A stretch of 9,988 bases of DNA from Syntrophales bacterium (GTDB lineage Bacteria > Desulfobacterota > Syntrophia > Syntrophales > UBA2210), in assembly GCA_028715865.1 (NCBI GenBank), contig JAQUQY010000039.1:1-9988 (forward strand), read 5' to 3'. Of the stretch, positions 1 through 6,280 are shown piece by piece. The stretch's first letter is position 1. Every line of letters starts with the position of its first letter. The position numbers and the translations under genes are program-made. Below the pieces are notes generated by a model. The model had not been told where the DNA came from and searched no databases. It saw nothing but the letters and a program-made list of their open reading frames with translations.

Positions 1-501
1 GTGAGCAGGGTTGACCGTCCCGATGAGGTTTCCGGGGCTGTCGAAGCGGCCCTTCAATGGGATCCCGATGCCCTTGTTGAAGAACACATTCAGGGCATGG
101 AGGTGACATGCGGCGTCATAGGTAATGACCAGGTCATGGCGCTGACACCCTCGGAAACCATTCCCACGTCGAACATACTGTCCCTTGAGGACAAGTTTCT
201 TTATGGCCAGGGAGAAAACAAGACGCCCGCCAGGCTGGATCCGGAAACACTCGAGCGGGTCAAGGAAACGGCCCGGAAAACCTACAAGGTTCTGGGTCTG
301 AATGCATACTCCCGAATCGACATGTTTGTAAGGGATGATGGAGAGGTGGTAGTGCTGGAACCAAACAGCCTTCCGGGAATGACGCCTTCCACGGTGCTTT
401 TTCACCAGGCGGCCGAGTCAGGCATAAGCCAGTCCGATCTCATGGATATGGTAGTTCAGTACTCCCTGGAAGCTCACAAAAAGAAAAGAGGCCCCCTGTG
501 A
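1..501 (+). CDS. D-alanine--D-alanine ligase family protein, 3' fragment (5' end outside window)
   Basis: This is the C-terminal part (about 166 residues visible) of an ATP-grasp ligase of the D-Ala-D-Ala ligase family, which joins two D-alanines for peptidoglycan in the cytoplasm. The visible half includes EEHIQGMEVT (residues 27-36), the substrate-loop region with KFLYGQGENKTPARL (65-79), SRIDMFV (104-110) and the metal and phosphate-binding stretch LEPNSLPGMTPS (119-130), where E120 and N122 match the Mg-binding Glu and Asn of Ddl. The family usually has about 300-370 residues, so roughly half is missing upstream. The GTG at base 1 is most likely an internal Val codon, not the start. The Pro between the two metal ligands (EPN rather than the usual EVN or EIN) suggests a divergent Ddl paralogue or a related ATP-grasp enzyme. 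It ends in TGA, followed by a 149-bp gap before mlaE. Confidence 0.85.
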   Translation: MSRVDRPDEVSGAVEAALQWDPDALVEEHIQGMEVTCGVIGNDQVMALTPSETIPTSNILSLEDKFLYGQGENKTPARLDPETLERVKETARKTYKVLGLNAYSRIDMFVRDDGEVVVLEPNSLPGMTPSTVLFHQAAESGISQSDLMDMVVQYSLEAHKKKRGPL

Positions 502-513
502 CAGTTCCCGCAG

Positions 514-555
514 TGTGGGCTGCAGCATGTATGCCTCCAGAGGCGCCCACATTTT
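514..555 (+). terminator. possible weak terminator after the ddl-like gene
   Basis: A 7-bp inverted repeat, TGTGGGC (514-520) and GCCCACA (545-551), encloses smaller self-complementary pieces (GCCT/AGGC at 533-544) and is followed by TTTT at 552-555. It lies 13 bases after the stop of the ddl-like gene, a sensible place for a terminator. The T-tract is short and the structure is branched, so termination would be inefficient. No convincing promoter for the mla genes was found between here and 651. Confidence 0.3.
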
Positions 556-650
556 CCATTATCATTAACGGGGCTGAACAGGACAGGAATGATTCCCTGC
601 CAGGCCTTATATGGATTGTCGGCATTACCGGTAGCCATAGATGGTGATTC

Positions 651-1430
651 ATGAATAAGGCGGCGGCGCTTCTTGACCAGTTCGGGCGATCGGTTTTTAA
701 CGTCCTGGAAGAAATGGGCAGCATGATCCTGTTGTTTCTTTCAACACTGGCATGGGCGGTGCGGCCTCCCTTTAAAATACGCCTCACAATCAAGCAGATG
801 GAGTTCGTGGGGGTGAAGTCCATCTTCGTGGTGGTCCTGACGGGACTGTTCACGGGAATGGTAACTACACTTCAGGGATACTACGGGTTCAGAATGTTCA
901 GCGCCGAAACGCTGGTGGGCTCAACAGTGGCGCTGGCAATGGCCCGCGAACTGGGTCCCGTTCTGACTGCTCTCATGGTTACAGCCCGGGCCGGATCGGC
1001 CATGGCAGCAGAGCTCGGAACCATGAGGGTCACGGAACAGATTGATGCCCTCTACGTCATGGCGGCTAATCCCGTAAAGCACCTTATCGTTCCCCGTGTC
1101 ATAGCCGGTGTAACCATGCTTCCCCTGCTTACGGTGGTTTCCGTTTTTATGGGCATGGTGGGTTCCTATTTCGTCGGCGTTATAATACTGGACATCAACA
1201 AGGGCATGTTTATAGAAAACATCAACAAGTTTGTCGATCTTTATGATTTATATAACGGCCTGATCAAGGCGGCCTTTTTCGGGCTCATTCTCTCCTTCGT
1301 GGGATGCTTCAAGGGATTCAAAACAACCGGTGGCGCCGAGGGGGTAGGCAAAGCGACAACGGAAGCCGTGGTAATATCGGCTATCACCATATTGATAAGC
1401 GACTATTTCCTTACGGCACTGATGTTCTAG
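651..1430 (+). CDS. mlaE: MlaE-type ABC transporter permease (phospholipid transport)
   Basis: This is the integral inner-membrane permease of an MCE-type lipid ABC transporter (Mla/Ttg2), which moves phospholipids between the inner membrane and the periplasmic MCE protein. The 259 residues match the usual MlaE length (E. coli about 260). The family core is clear: ELGPVLTALMVTARAGSAMA (100-119) followed by AELGTMRVTEQIDAL (120-134). Hydrophobic segments lie near 53-73, 90-115, 150-180 and 205-220, with a final one near the C-terminus. The ATG at 651 fits the family N-terminus, but the upstream sequence (GGTG) is only a weak ribosome binding site. mlaF follows after 22 bp, and the two proteins are expected to form one complex with the MlaD product. 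Confidence 0.93.
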   Translation: MNKAAALLDQFGRSVFNVLEEMGSMILLFLSTLAWAVRPPFKIRLTIKQMEFVGVKSIFVVVLTGLFTGMVTTLQGYYGFRMFSAETLVGSTVALAMARELGPVLTALMVTARAGSAMAAELGTMRVTEQIDALYVMAANPVKHLIVPRVIAGVTMLPLLTVVSVFMGMVGSYFVGVIILDINKGMFIENINKFVDLYDLYNGLIKAAFFGLILSFVGCFKGFKTTGGAEGVGKATTEAVVISAITILISDYFLTALMF

Positions 1431-1452
1431 TCTCCGGGCACGGAAAGGGCAT

Positions 1453-2199
1453 ATGATAGAGCTGGTCGACATTCACAAATCCTTTAAGAAACAGAAAGTG
1501 CTGGACGGCCTGAATCTGAAGATAGAAGAAGGCATGACCACCATTATTATTGGCCGCAGCGGGGGGGGGAAAAGCGTTCTCCTGAAGCATATTATAGGTC
1601 TGTTGAAACCGGACAGCGGGAGTGTCGTTATCGAGGGCGACGATATTTCGAGAATGAACGATCGTGATCTGAACGAGGTGAGAAAAAAGTTCGGCATGCT
1701 GTTCCAGGAAGCGGCTCTCTTCGATTCAATGAACGTGTTTGAAAACGTGGCCTTTCCCTTGAGGGAACACACCCGGATGAAGGAGCGGGAAATCAGGGAA
1801 CGAGTGCTGTCCCGTCTTAAGGATGTGGGACTCTCGGGTGTGGAGGAAAAAATGCCCTCCGAACTTTCGGGAGGGATGAAAAAGCGGGTTGGGCTGGCCC
1901 GCGCTCTGGCCATGGAACCGCGAATCGTCCTCTTCGACGAGCCCACCACGGGCCTTGATCCTGTAATGACCGAGGCCATTGACAGGCTCATATTCGAAAC
2001 GCAGAGGAACTTCAATCTAACCTGCGTAGTCATAAGCCATGACATCAAATCCATCTTTTCCGTCGGCCACCGGGTTGCCATGCTATACGACGGGAAGATC
2101 ATCGAGTACGGGACGCCGGAGGAGCTGCGAAGATCGGATAATCCCGTGGTAAAACAGTTCCTGGAGGGAAGTCTTGAGGGGCCCATCAGCATAATGTAG
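1453..2199 (+). CDS. mlaF: MlaF-type ABC transporter ATPase
   Basis: This is the cytoplasmic ATPase that drives the MlaE permease. All ABC motifs are present: Walker A GRSGGGKS (34-41), Q-loop Gln85 in LFQEAALFDS, signature LSGGM (138-142) followed by KKRVGLARAL, Walker B IVLFDEP (158-164), D-loop TGLDP, and switch His196 (ISHD). The LFQEAALFDSMNVFENVAFP stretch is typical of MlaF/Ttg2A rather than of nutrient importers. The 248 residues are slightly shorter than E. coli MlaF (269). The start ATG at 1453 is preceded by GGAAAGGG. The Walker A glycines 37-39 are encoded by nine consecutive G (1561-1569), a run prone to slippage. mlaD follows after 74 bp. Confidence 0.95.
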   Translation: MIELVDIHKSFKKQKVLDGLNLKIEEGMTTIIIGRSGGGKSVLLKHIIGLLKPDSGSVVIEGDDISRMNDRDLNEVRKKFGMLFQEAALFDSMNVFENVAFPLREHTRMKEREIRERVLSRLKDVGLSGVEEKMPSELSGGMKKRVGLARALAMEPRIVLFDEPTTGLDPVMTEAIDRLIFETQRNFNLTCVVISHDIKSIFSVGHRVAMLYDGKIIEYGTPEELRRSDNPVVKQFLEGSLEGPISIM

Positions 2200-2273
2200 T
2201 GTGTTGGAAAAAGGTTGTTTTGTCACAACTGTAATGTTATGCCTAACTTTCGAAACGACTTACGGGGTAGGGA

Positions 2274-3698
2274 ATGCGTTCAATCAGCATTGAGGCAAAG
2301 GTAGGAATTTTCGTTCTTGTGGCTATGATTATCCTTGGCTACATGTCCTTCAGGGTGGGTGAATACGGATTTGGCCTCAAGAAGGGCTATCTTGTAACGG
2401 CTTCTTTCGAAAGTGTTTCAGGGCTTAAGCGTGACGCATTCGTCCAGATTGCCGGAGTCGAGGTCGGCAGAGTGGAGAGGATCGCTCTAAAAGATGGCCG
2501 TGCCGAGGTGACCATGAGGATTTCACCTTCGGTAATGCTGGAAAAGGACGTGAGGGCATCCCTCAAGACTTACGGCATTCTGGGGGACAAGTATGTGGAT
2601 ATCACGCCGGGAACCCCTGAGTATGGCTACATACTCGAGGGCGGCGAGATTGTGTACGTTGAAAGGCCGGCGGACCTGGACAAGCTTCTTCAGGAGCTGG
2701 GGACCATTGCAAGTGATGTGATGTCAGTTACTGCTTCCCTCCGTGAAGTCATGGGCGGCGAGGATGGAGAAGCCAACCTGCGGGCCATCGTTGAAAATAC
2801 CCGTCAACTGACCGAAAACCTTAACCGGGTTGTTGAAAGAAGCGATAAAAACTTCACCATGTTGGCGGAAAGTCTCACCGAAGCATCCAGGGAGATTCAG
2901 AAAACCTTTGTTGCCCTGGGCGACATTTCCGAAAGAATTAACCGTGGCGAAGGAACCCTGGGACAGCTGGTTGAGAACAGGGAGTTATTTGATAACCTGA
3001 CAGTCGCGGTAGCTTCTATTCAGAGAATTACCGACCAGATAAGCGCCGGCGAGGGAACCATAGGAAAACTTATCTACGAAGACGAGACTGTGGAAAACAT
3101 AAACCTTGGCCTGAAAAGCATTGATCGGAGCATGGAAAGCATCAACCGGTACATATCAAAAACGGAGCAGTTCAAGACCTTTGTTTCCTACAGGGGAGAG
3201 TATCTTACCCGGACGGACAACGCGAAATCCTATTTCCAGGTGCGTATAGAGCCAAGGGAGGACATGTTTTATACCTTCGGCGTCGTGGCTGATCCCCGGG
3301 GAAGAAGAACGATCACTGACCTTATTGTGGACGGACAAACCACTCGAATTGAAGAATATGAAAAAAGCCGTCTTCTCTTCGATGCCCAGATCGGCAAACG
3401 CTTCAAGGATCTGGCCCTTCGAGGCGGCATATTTGAGTCTACCGGTGGAGTGGGGATTGACTACTTCGCCTTTGGCGACACCCTTAAACTGACCTTCGAG
3501 GCCTTCGACTTCGATGATGAACGAAGAACGCACCTTAAAGGCTATGCCGACTATCAGATTTTCAAACATGTGTACCTGACGGCGGGCTGGGATGATTTTA
3601 TCAGCAAGCACGGCAATTCATCGCCTTTCTTCGGGTTGTCGATCCGATTTGAGGACCGGGATCTCAAGTATCTCCTTTCAAGCGTCCCCATGCCCTGA
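2274..3698 (+). CDS. mlaD: MlaD/MCE-family protein with C-terminal beta-rich extension
   Basis: This is the membrane-anchored periplasmic lipid-binding partner of MlaEF. Residues about 9-26 form a single N-terminal membrane anchor. The MCE domain spans about 38-115 (ASFESVSGLKRDAFVQIAGV, then YGILGDKYVDITPG). Residues about 133-300 are mostly helical or coiled-coil and carry two GEGT-type repeats, GEGTLGQLVENRELFDNL (225-242) and GEGTIGKLIYEDETVENI (259-276). Residues about 303-474 alternate polar and hydrophobic residues like amphipathic beta-strands and end in LSIRFEDRDLKYLL, resembling outer-membrane barrel or beta-sandwich sequence. E. coli MlaD has only about 183 residues, so the 474-residue length reflects the helical region and this extra domain. 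Gram-negative MCE proteins with long C-terminal regions are known, but the function of this one is inferred. GGGGTAGGGA precedes the ATG. No mlaC or mlaB follows in the window. Confidence 0.9.
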   Translation: MRSISIEAKVGIFVLVAMIILGYMSFRVGEYGFGLKKGYLVTASFESVSGLKRDAFVQIAGVEVGRVERIALKDGRAEVTMRISPSVMLEKDVRASLKTYGILGDKYVDITPGTPEYGYILEGGEIVYVERPADLDKLLQELGTIASDVMSVTASLREVMGGEDGEANLRAIVENTRQLTENLNRVVERSDKNFTMLAESLTEASREIQKTFVALGDISERINRGEGTLGQLVENRELFDNLTVAVASIQRITDQISAGEGTIGKLIYEDETVENINLGLKSIDRSMESINRYISKTEQFKTFVSYRGEYLTRTDNAKSYFQVRIEPREDMFYTFGVVADPRGRRTITDLIVDGQTTRIEEYEKSRLLFDAQIGKRFKDLALRGGIFESTGGVGIDYFAFGDTLKLTFEAFDFDDERRTHLKGYADYQIFKHVYLTAGWDDFISKHGNSSPFFGLSIRFEDRDLKYLLSSVPMP

Positions 3699-3704
3699 GG
3701 GGGC

Positions 3705-3732
3705 TTGACAGAAGGAAATTTATCGCTATATT
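3705..3732 (+). promoter_or_regulatory. sigma70-type promoter for the HExxH gene and fmdB
   Basis: A perfect -35 TTGACA (3705-3710), a 16-bp spacer and a -10 TATATT (3727-3732, five of six matches) lie immediately after the mlaD stop and 36 bp before the next start codon. This is the best consensus promoter in the window. It suggests that the two downstream genes form a transcription unit separate from the mla operon. Confidence 0.65.
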
Positions 3733-3767
3733 ACCGATAAAACGGGCGAAAAGGATGTCCCTCTGTC

Positions 3768-4313
3768 ATGTATTTTACACGGGAACAAGTGGCTGCTGTG
3801 GAGTGGTCATTCGGCAGGGCGGAAAAGATTACGGAACGATATTTTGATCTTGGCCGGGATGGGTTCAGGGATAACCGATACGACGTCAAAACCCGATATT
3901 TTCTGGCCGATCACGAAATTCATGACCGTGCCTTCGCGCATTTGTGCAGGTATTCATATAGAAGACAGGGTGAGGAAGAAGGTCGTGAAGACGTGTATTT
4001 TTTCAAGATATGTCTTCAGGACGGGAGGATTCTGAATGCCGTCGAGAGGGGCTCGTCCTTTGTTAAACTTGCGCCGCTCATGTACTACATAGCGACGCAC
4101 GAACTGATACATGTTATTCGTTTCAACTCTGGTGAAGCGGAATTTGAAGCGTCCCTGGAAGAAAAGATCGCCGAGGAGGAAAAAGTTCACGAACTGACCC
4201 GCAACATCCTCAAACCAGTGGCGGATCGGGATCTGAATCTGGTTATTGATTGTTTCAGGACAGATTATCACGTGGGGGATATTTTTTCTGAGGAAGAGCG
4301 ACTGAAAAACTGA
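3768..4313 (+). CDS. unassigned protein with HExxH motif, possible zinc metallopeptidase
   Basis: I do not recognise a named family for this 181-residue protein. It has no signal peptide or membrane segment and is likely cytoplasmic. Its main feature is ATHELIHVIRF (109-119), a zincin-type HExxH motif (H111, E112, H115) in a hydrophobic helix preceded by APLMYYI. An acidic region follows (EAEFEASLEEKIAEEEKVHE, 123-142). E123, E125, E127 or H141 could supply a third metal ligand, but no standard spacing identifies which one. The N-terminal half is rich in Arg, Asp and aromatic residues, including ADHEIHDRAFAHL (47-59) with further histidines. The start ATG at 3768 has AAGGA about 12 bases upstream, somewhat far. 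It shares a promoter and an 18-nt-spaced transcript with the fmdB-like gene. Protease activity is unproven; HExxH alone also occurs in non-peptidases. Confidence 0.7.
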   Translation: MYFTREQVAAVEWSFGRAEKITERYFDLGRDGFRDNRYDVKTRYFLADHEIHDRAFAHLCRYSYRRQGEEEGREDVYFFKICLQDGRILNAVERGSSFVKLAPLMYYIATHELIHVIRFNSGEAEFEASLEEKIAEEEKVHELTRNILKPVADRDLNLVIDCFRTDYHVGDIFSEEERLKN

Positions 4314-4352
4314 GGATAATAAACGCCCATTTTGTGGGGGAGGTTAATTAAT

Positions 4353-4616
4353 ATGCCGATTTATGAGTATAAATGTGAAAAGTGCGGTAAAGAGTTTGAA
4401 GTCTTTCAAGGCATTTCCGATCCGGCGGTAACATCCTGCCGGTTCTGCAAAGGCAGTGTAAGAAAACAGGTTTCCCTCAGTTCCTTTCAGCTTAAAGGTT
4501 CCGGCTGGTATGTGACTGATTACGGTGGGAAAAAGCCGTCTGAGCAGCATCAGGATCAAAGCAGTTCGGAAGCCGACACGAAGACCTCGTCGCCGGAAAC
4601 GAAAAGTGATGACTGA
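4353..4616 (+). CDS. FmdB-family zinc ribbon protein
   Basis: This is a small (87-residue) protein of the FmdB/CxxC_CXXC_SSSS zinc-ribbon family. The N-terminus MPIYEYKCEKCGKEFEVFQ is typical, with C8xxC11 and C29xxC32 as four zinc ligands, then a conserved-looking SSFQLKGSGWYVTDYG (47-62). The tail from about residue 63 is low-complexity and polar (Ser, Gln, Asp, Thr, Lys) and probably disordered. Family members are named after a putative formamidase regulator, but the general function is unknown; nucleic-acid or protein binding is a guess. The ATG at 4353 is chosen over a TTG at 4332 because GGGGGAGGT sits 8 bases before it and the family begins MPxYEYxC. It follows the HExxH gene closely and is followed by a strong terminator. 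Confidence 0.88.
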   Translation: MPIYEYKCEKCGKEFEVFQGISDPAVTSCRFCKGSVRKQVSLSSFQLKGSGWYVTDYGGKKPSEQHQDQSSSEADTKTSSPETKSDD

Positions 4617-4660
4617 TAGGCAACGTATAACACTTTAACAATCAAAATCTTCAAAAGATG

Positions 4661-4709
4661 AACGCCTGCCTCCGGACCTTTTAGCGATGGTCCGGAGGCA
4701 GGCGTTTTT
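4661..4709 (+). terminator. strong intrinsic terminator, convergent-gene junction
   Basis: A perfect 18-bp inverted repeat (4661-4678 and 4689-4706) with a 10-nt loop (4679-4688) is followed by a T-run on the + strand (five T from 4705, partly within the stem). It lies 44 bases after the fmdB-like stop and ends the + strand unit. On the - strand the hairpin is followed by CATCTTTTG, so it may also stop the selenium operon, whose last gene ends at 4755. It is probably bidirectional, working best for the + strand. Confidence 0.88.
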
Positions 4710-4754
4710 CCCGGTTCTAATTCTTTTGGGTCAATAAGTACTGCCGATGCCGTT

Positions 4755-4973
4755 CTATTCCTTTACAACCGTTACGACGTAACACTGATCTTTTTCCGCC
4801 ACGCCGCTTACGGCCCAGCCTTTGCTTTTTACGGCCCGGGTGATGTTTTCCACGGCCGTATCAGTGTCGACGGATATTTCCAGCCTGTCAGCGCTCCCTT
4901 CGGCTATGGCTTCAAGAGTTACCAGTACCGGTTGAGGGCATGAGAGTCCTCGTGCGTCGATGGTTGTGCTCAT
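4755..4973 (-). CDS. TusA/SirA-like sulfur carrier protein
   Basis: This 72-residue TusA-family protein has the diagnostic motif DARGLSCPQPV (6-16), where Cys12 in CPxP is the persulfide or perselenide-carrying residue. A second Cys64 lies near the C-terminus. The fold signature continues with LEISVDTDTAVENITRAVKSKGW. TusA proteins relay sulfur in the cytoplasm. Next to yedE and selD this copy more likely serves selenium or sulfur delivery to the transporter or SelD, like YedF-type partners of YedE, though it lacks the longer C-terminal domain of full YedF. The ATG at 4973 is chosen because AGAGGAG lies 7 bases upstream; an in-frame TTG at 4997 would overlap yedE and lacks family support. It starts 16 bp after yedE ends and is probably co-transcribed with it. 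Confidence 0.88.
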   Translation of the reverse strand: MSTTIDARGLSCPQPVLVTLEAIAEGSADRLEISVDTDTAVENITRAVKSKGWAVSGVAEKDQCYVVTVVKE

Positions 4974-4989
4974 GGTGTTGCTCCTCTCT

Positions 4990-6084
4990 TCAGGCAATTC
5001 GTTTTCTCATGGAAAAACCAATGAAAAGGCAAACTGCAAGCCCGATGGCCACGGCCTGGGCTCCGTAGGGACCAATTCCCGCCGGTGAGCTGGCCAGTCC
5101 GAAATTATGTGAAATTGCCGCTCCCGCAATCATGCCCAGAACAAATACAGCCGCGTCACCGTCTCCTTCTCCCGAGAGAAATAGCTGCCGTCCCGGGCAT
5201 CCGCCTGCAAGGGCGAAGGCAAGACCGGCCAGTGTCATGCCGGCCACATTCCAGAAATGGAGATTGTGGGCCACAGGCTGACCGGTGAAGCCGGGGTTGA
5301 ACTGTCCCACAATGAGATTGGTGATGAAGGCAGCCGCCAGCAGTGCAAGCGCTCCCAGTAGGAGGTGTGTCTGCCGGAATAGAATTAGATCCCTCACGGC
5401 TCCCATGGTGCAGAAACGGCTTCTCTGGGCCAGGAACCCTATTAGCAGTCCCGCGGCCAGGGAAATGAGCAGAGGCGCCTTCATGGAGCCGGGGCCGGCC
5501 GTGCTGTAGAAAAGCACGCCGCTTCGCGCCTCGCCCTCTATCGCGGGAAAGACAAGGAGCAGTATGAGGAAACCAAACATGATCAGCGGCAGCATCCAGC
5601 CCGCGGCTGTGTGGGTTGCCTGTGTCCGGCCCAGGTTGTAGCCTTTCTTTAGGAAGAGTATGCCTATCCAGATCCCCAGGGTGAGCCCCAGTATCCCGAG
5701 AATGGCGTTTCCGTCGCCGCCCGCCAGCCGCAAGAGGGCCCGCCAAGGGCATCCCAGAAATACCAGGCCCCCGATCATTGCGAATACTCCCAGGACAAAG
5801 CGCACGATGGGGGCCGACCCCATGCGGGGCCGAAATTCCCTGAAGGCATAGGCCGCTATCATTGAGCCTAGGACGAAGCCTATAATCTCAGGCCTCATGT
5901 ACTGGACCACCGCGACCCGGTGCAGCCCCAGCGCGCCGGCAATGTCACGCTCGAAGCAGGCGACGCAGACGCCCATGTTGGGAGGGTTGCCGAATTTCTG
6001 TAGAAGCGACGCAATGACTCCTATAATCAGCCCCACGACAATGATGCTCCACTTTCCGGCAAAGATGTTCTTCATTGCTTTCAT
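4990..6084 (-). CDS. yedE: YeeE/YedE-family membrane protein, selenium metabolism type
   Basis: This 364-residue polytopic inner-membrane protein of the YeeE/YedE (DUF395, sulf_transp) family is probably of the YedE subgroup associated with selenium metabolism. About nine to eleven hydrophobic segments are visible (for example 13-28, 66-80, 95-110, 126-146, 163-180, 204-220, 242-260, 280-296, 311-327, 344-358). Family Cys sites occur in both halves: GVCVAC (38-43), FLGCPWR (109-115), RSRFCTMG (221-228) and GGCPGRQ (294-300). In the related thiosulfate importer TsuA (YeeE) such cysteines line the path. The substrate here is inferred to be a selenium or sulfur species from its neighbours selD and the TusA-like gene. 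The ATG at 6084 has AAAGGAA about 7 bases upstream; an internal ATG (codon 4) is less well placed. Confidence 0.87.
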   Translation of the reverse strand: MKAMKNIFAGKWSIIVVGLIIGVIASLLQKFGNPPNMGVCVACFERDIAGALGLHRVAVVQYMRPEIIGFVLGSMIAAYAFREFRPRMGSAPIVRFVLGVFAMIGGLVFLGCPWRALLRLAGGDGNAILGILGLTLGIWIGILFLKKGYNLGRTQATHTAAGWMLPLIMFGFLILLLVFPAIEGEARSGVLFYSTAGPGSMKAPLLISLAAGLLIGFLAQRSRFCTMGAVRDLILFRQTHLLLGALALLAAAFITNLIVGQFNPGFTGQPVAHNLHFWNVAGMTLAGLAFALAGGCPGRQLFLSGEGDGDAAVFVLGMIAGAAISHNFGLASSPAGIGPYGAQAVAIGLAVCLFIGFSMRKRIA

Positions 6085-6115
6085 GGACAGGTTCCTTTCG
6101 TCCTTGTTGGCTTCC

Positions 6116-6147
6116 GATACATAGCCGCCGAAGTCGGTGTATGTATC
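6116..6147 (-). promoter_or_regulatory. hairpin in the yedE leader
   Basis: On the - strand GATACATA (6147-6140) pairs perfectly with TATGTATC (6123-6116). An inner CCG/CGG stem closes a small ACTT loop, separated from the outer stem by an unequal internal loop. There is no T-run after it, so it is not a classical terminator. It lies 31 nt upstream of the yedE start, downstream of the candidate promoter, where it could act on translation or mRNA stability. A selenium-responsive role, comparable to the SECIS-like element known in the E. coli selAB leader, is speculation. Confidence 0.4.
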
Positions 6148-6206
6148 TACTTGCGAAGGTTCAATGGTTCAATTTTTTCCGGGACAGATGGATACTACGG
6201 GAGGGC

Positions 6207-6233
6207 TTTATAGCATAATAAACTATTCGTCAA
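6207..6233 (-). promoter_or_regulatory. candidate promoter for yedE and the TusA-like gene
   Basis: On the - strand TTGACG (6233-6228), a 15-bp spacer and TATAAA (6212-6207) form a sigma70-like promoter. The spacer is short, but a TG before the -10 (TGC-TATAAA) makes it an extended -10. Transcription would give a leader of about 115 nt before yedE. A second perfect -10, TATAAT (6243-6238), lies just upstream without a recognisable -35. The 196-bp gap between selD and yedE, with no terminator, allows both read-through from selD and this internal start. Confidence 0.5.
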
Positions 6234-6248
6234 ATTCATTATATGAAT
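6234..6248. repeat. 15-bp palindrome, possible operator
   Basis: ATTCAT-TAT-ATGAAT is a perfect 6-bp inverted repeat with a 3-bp centre. It sits directly upstream of the candidate yedE -35 and overlaps an alternative TATAAT. The position fits a dimeric regulator site. The surrounding DNA is A/T-rich, so a chance palindrome is possible. Confidence 0.3.
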
Positions 6249-6280
6249 AGCTTTGAGGGTGACTATAGATGATGTTCATA

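Noticed and set aside
584..599. Imperfect palindrome CAGGAAT-G-ATTCCCTG before mlaE as an operator
   Set aside because: The arms differ in length by one base and no promoter accompanies it, so it is indistinguishable from chance.
1473..2192. 239-residue ORF antisense to mlaF
   Set aside because: It mirrors the well-supported ATPase gene; its Ser/Arg-rich composition is typical of a codon shadow.
2214..2229. GTTGT/ACAAC hairpin between mlaF and mlaD
   Set aside because: A 5-bp stem without a T-run is too weak to be called a terminator or a regulatory element.
4332..4352. TTG start for the FmdB-like gene adding seven residues
   Set aside because: The TTG overlaps the strong GGGGGAGGT site that serves the ATG at 4353, and the family N-terminus begins at that ATG.
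5156..5752. 198-residue alternative-frame ORF within yedE
   Set aside because: It is rich in Arg, Gly, Pro and His and has no motif, while the yedE frame gives a coherent membrane protein.
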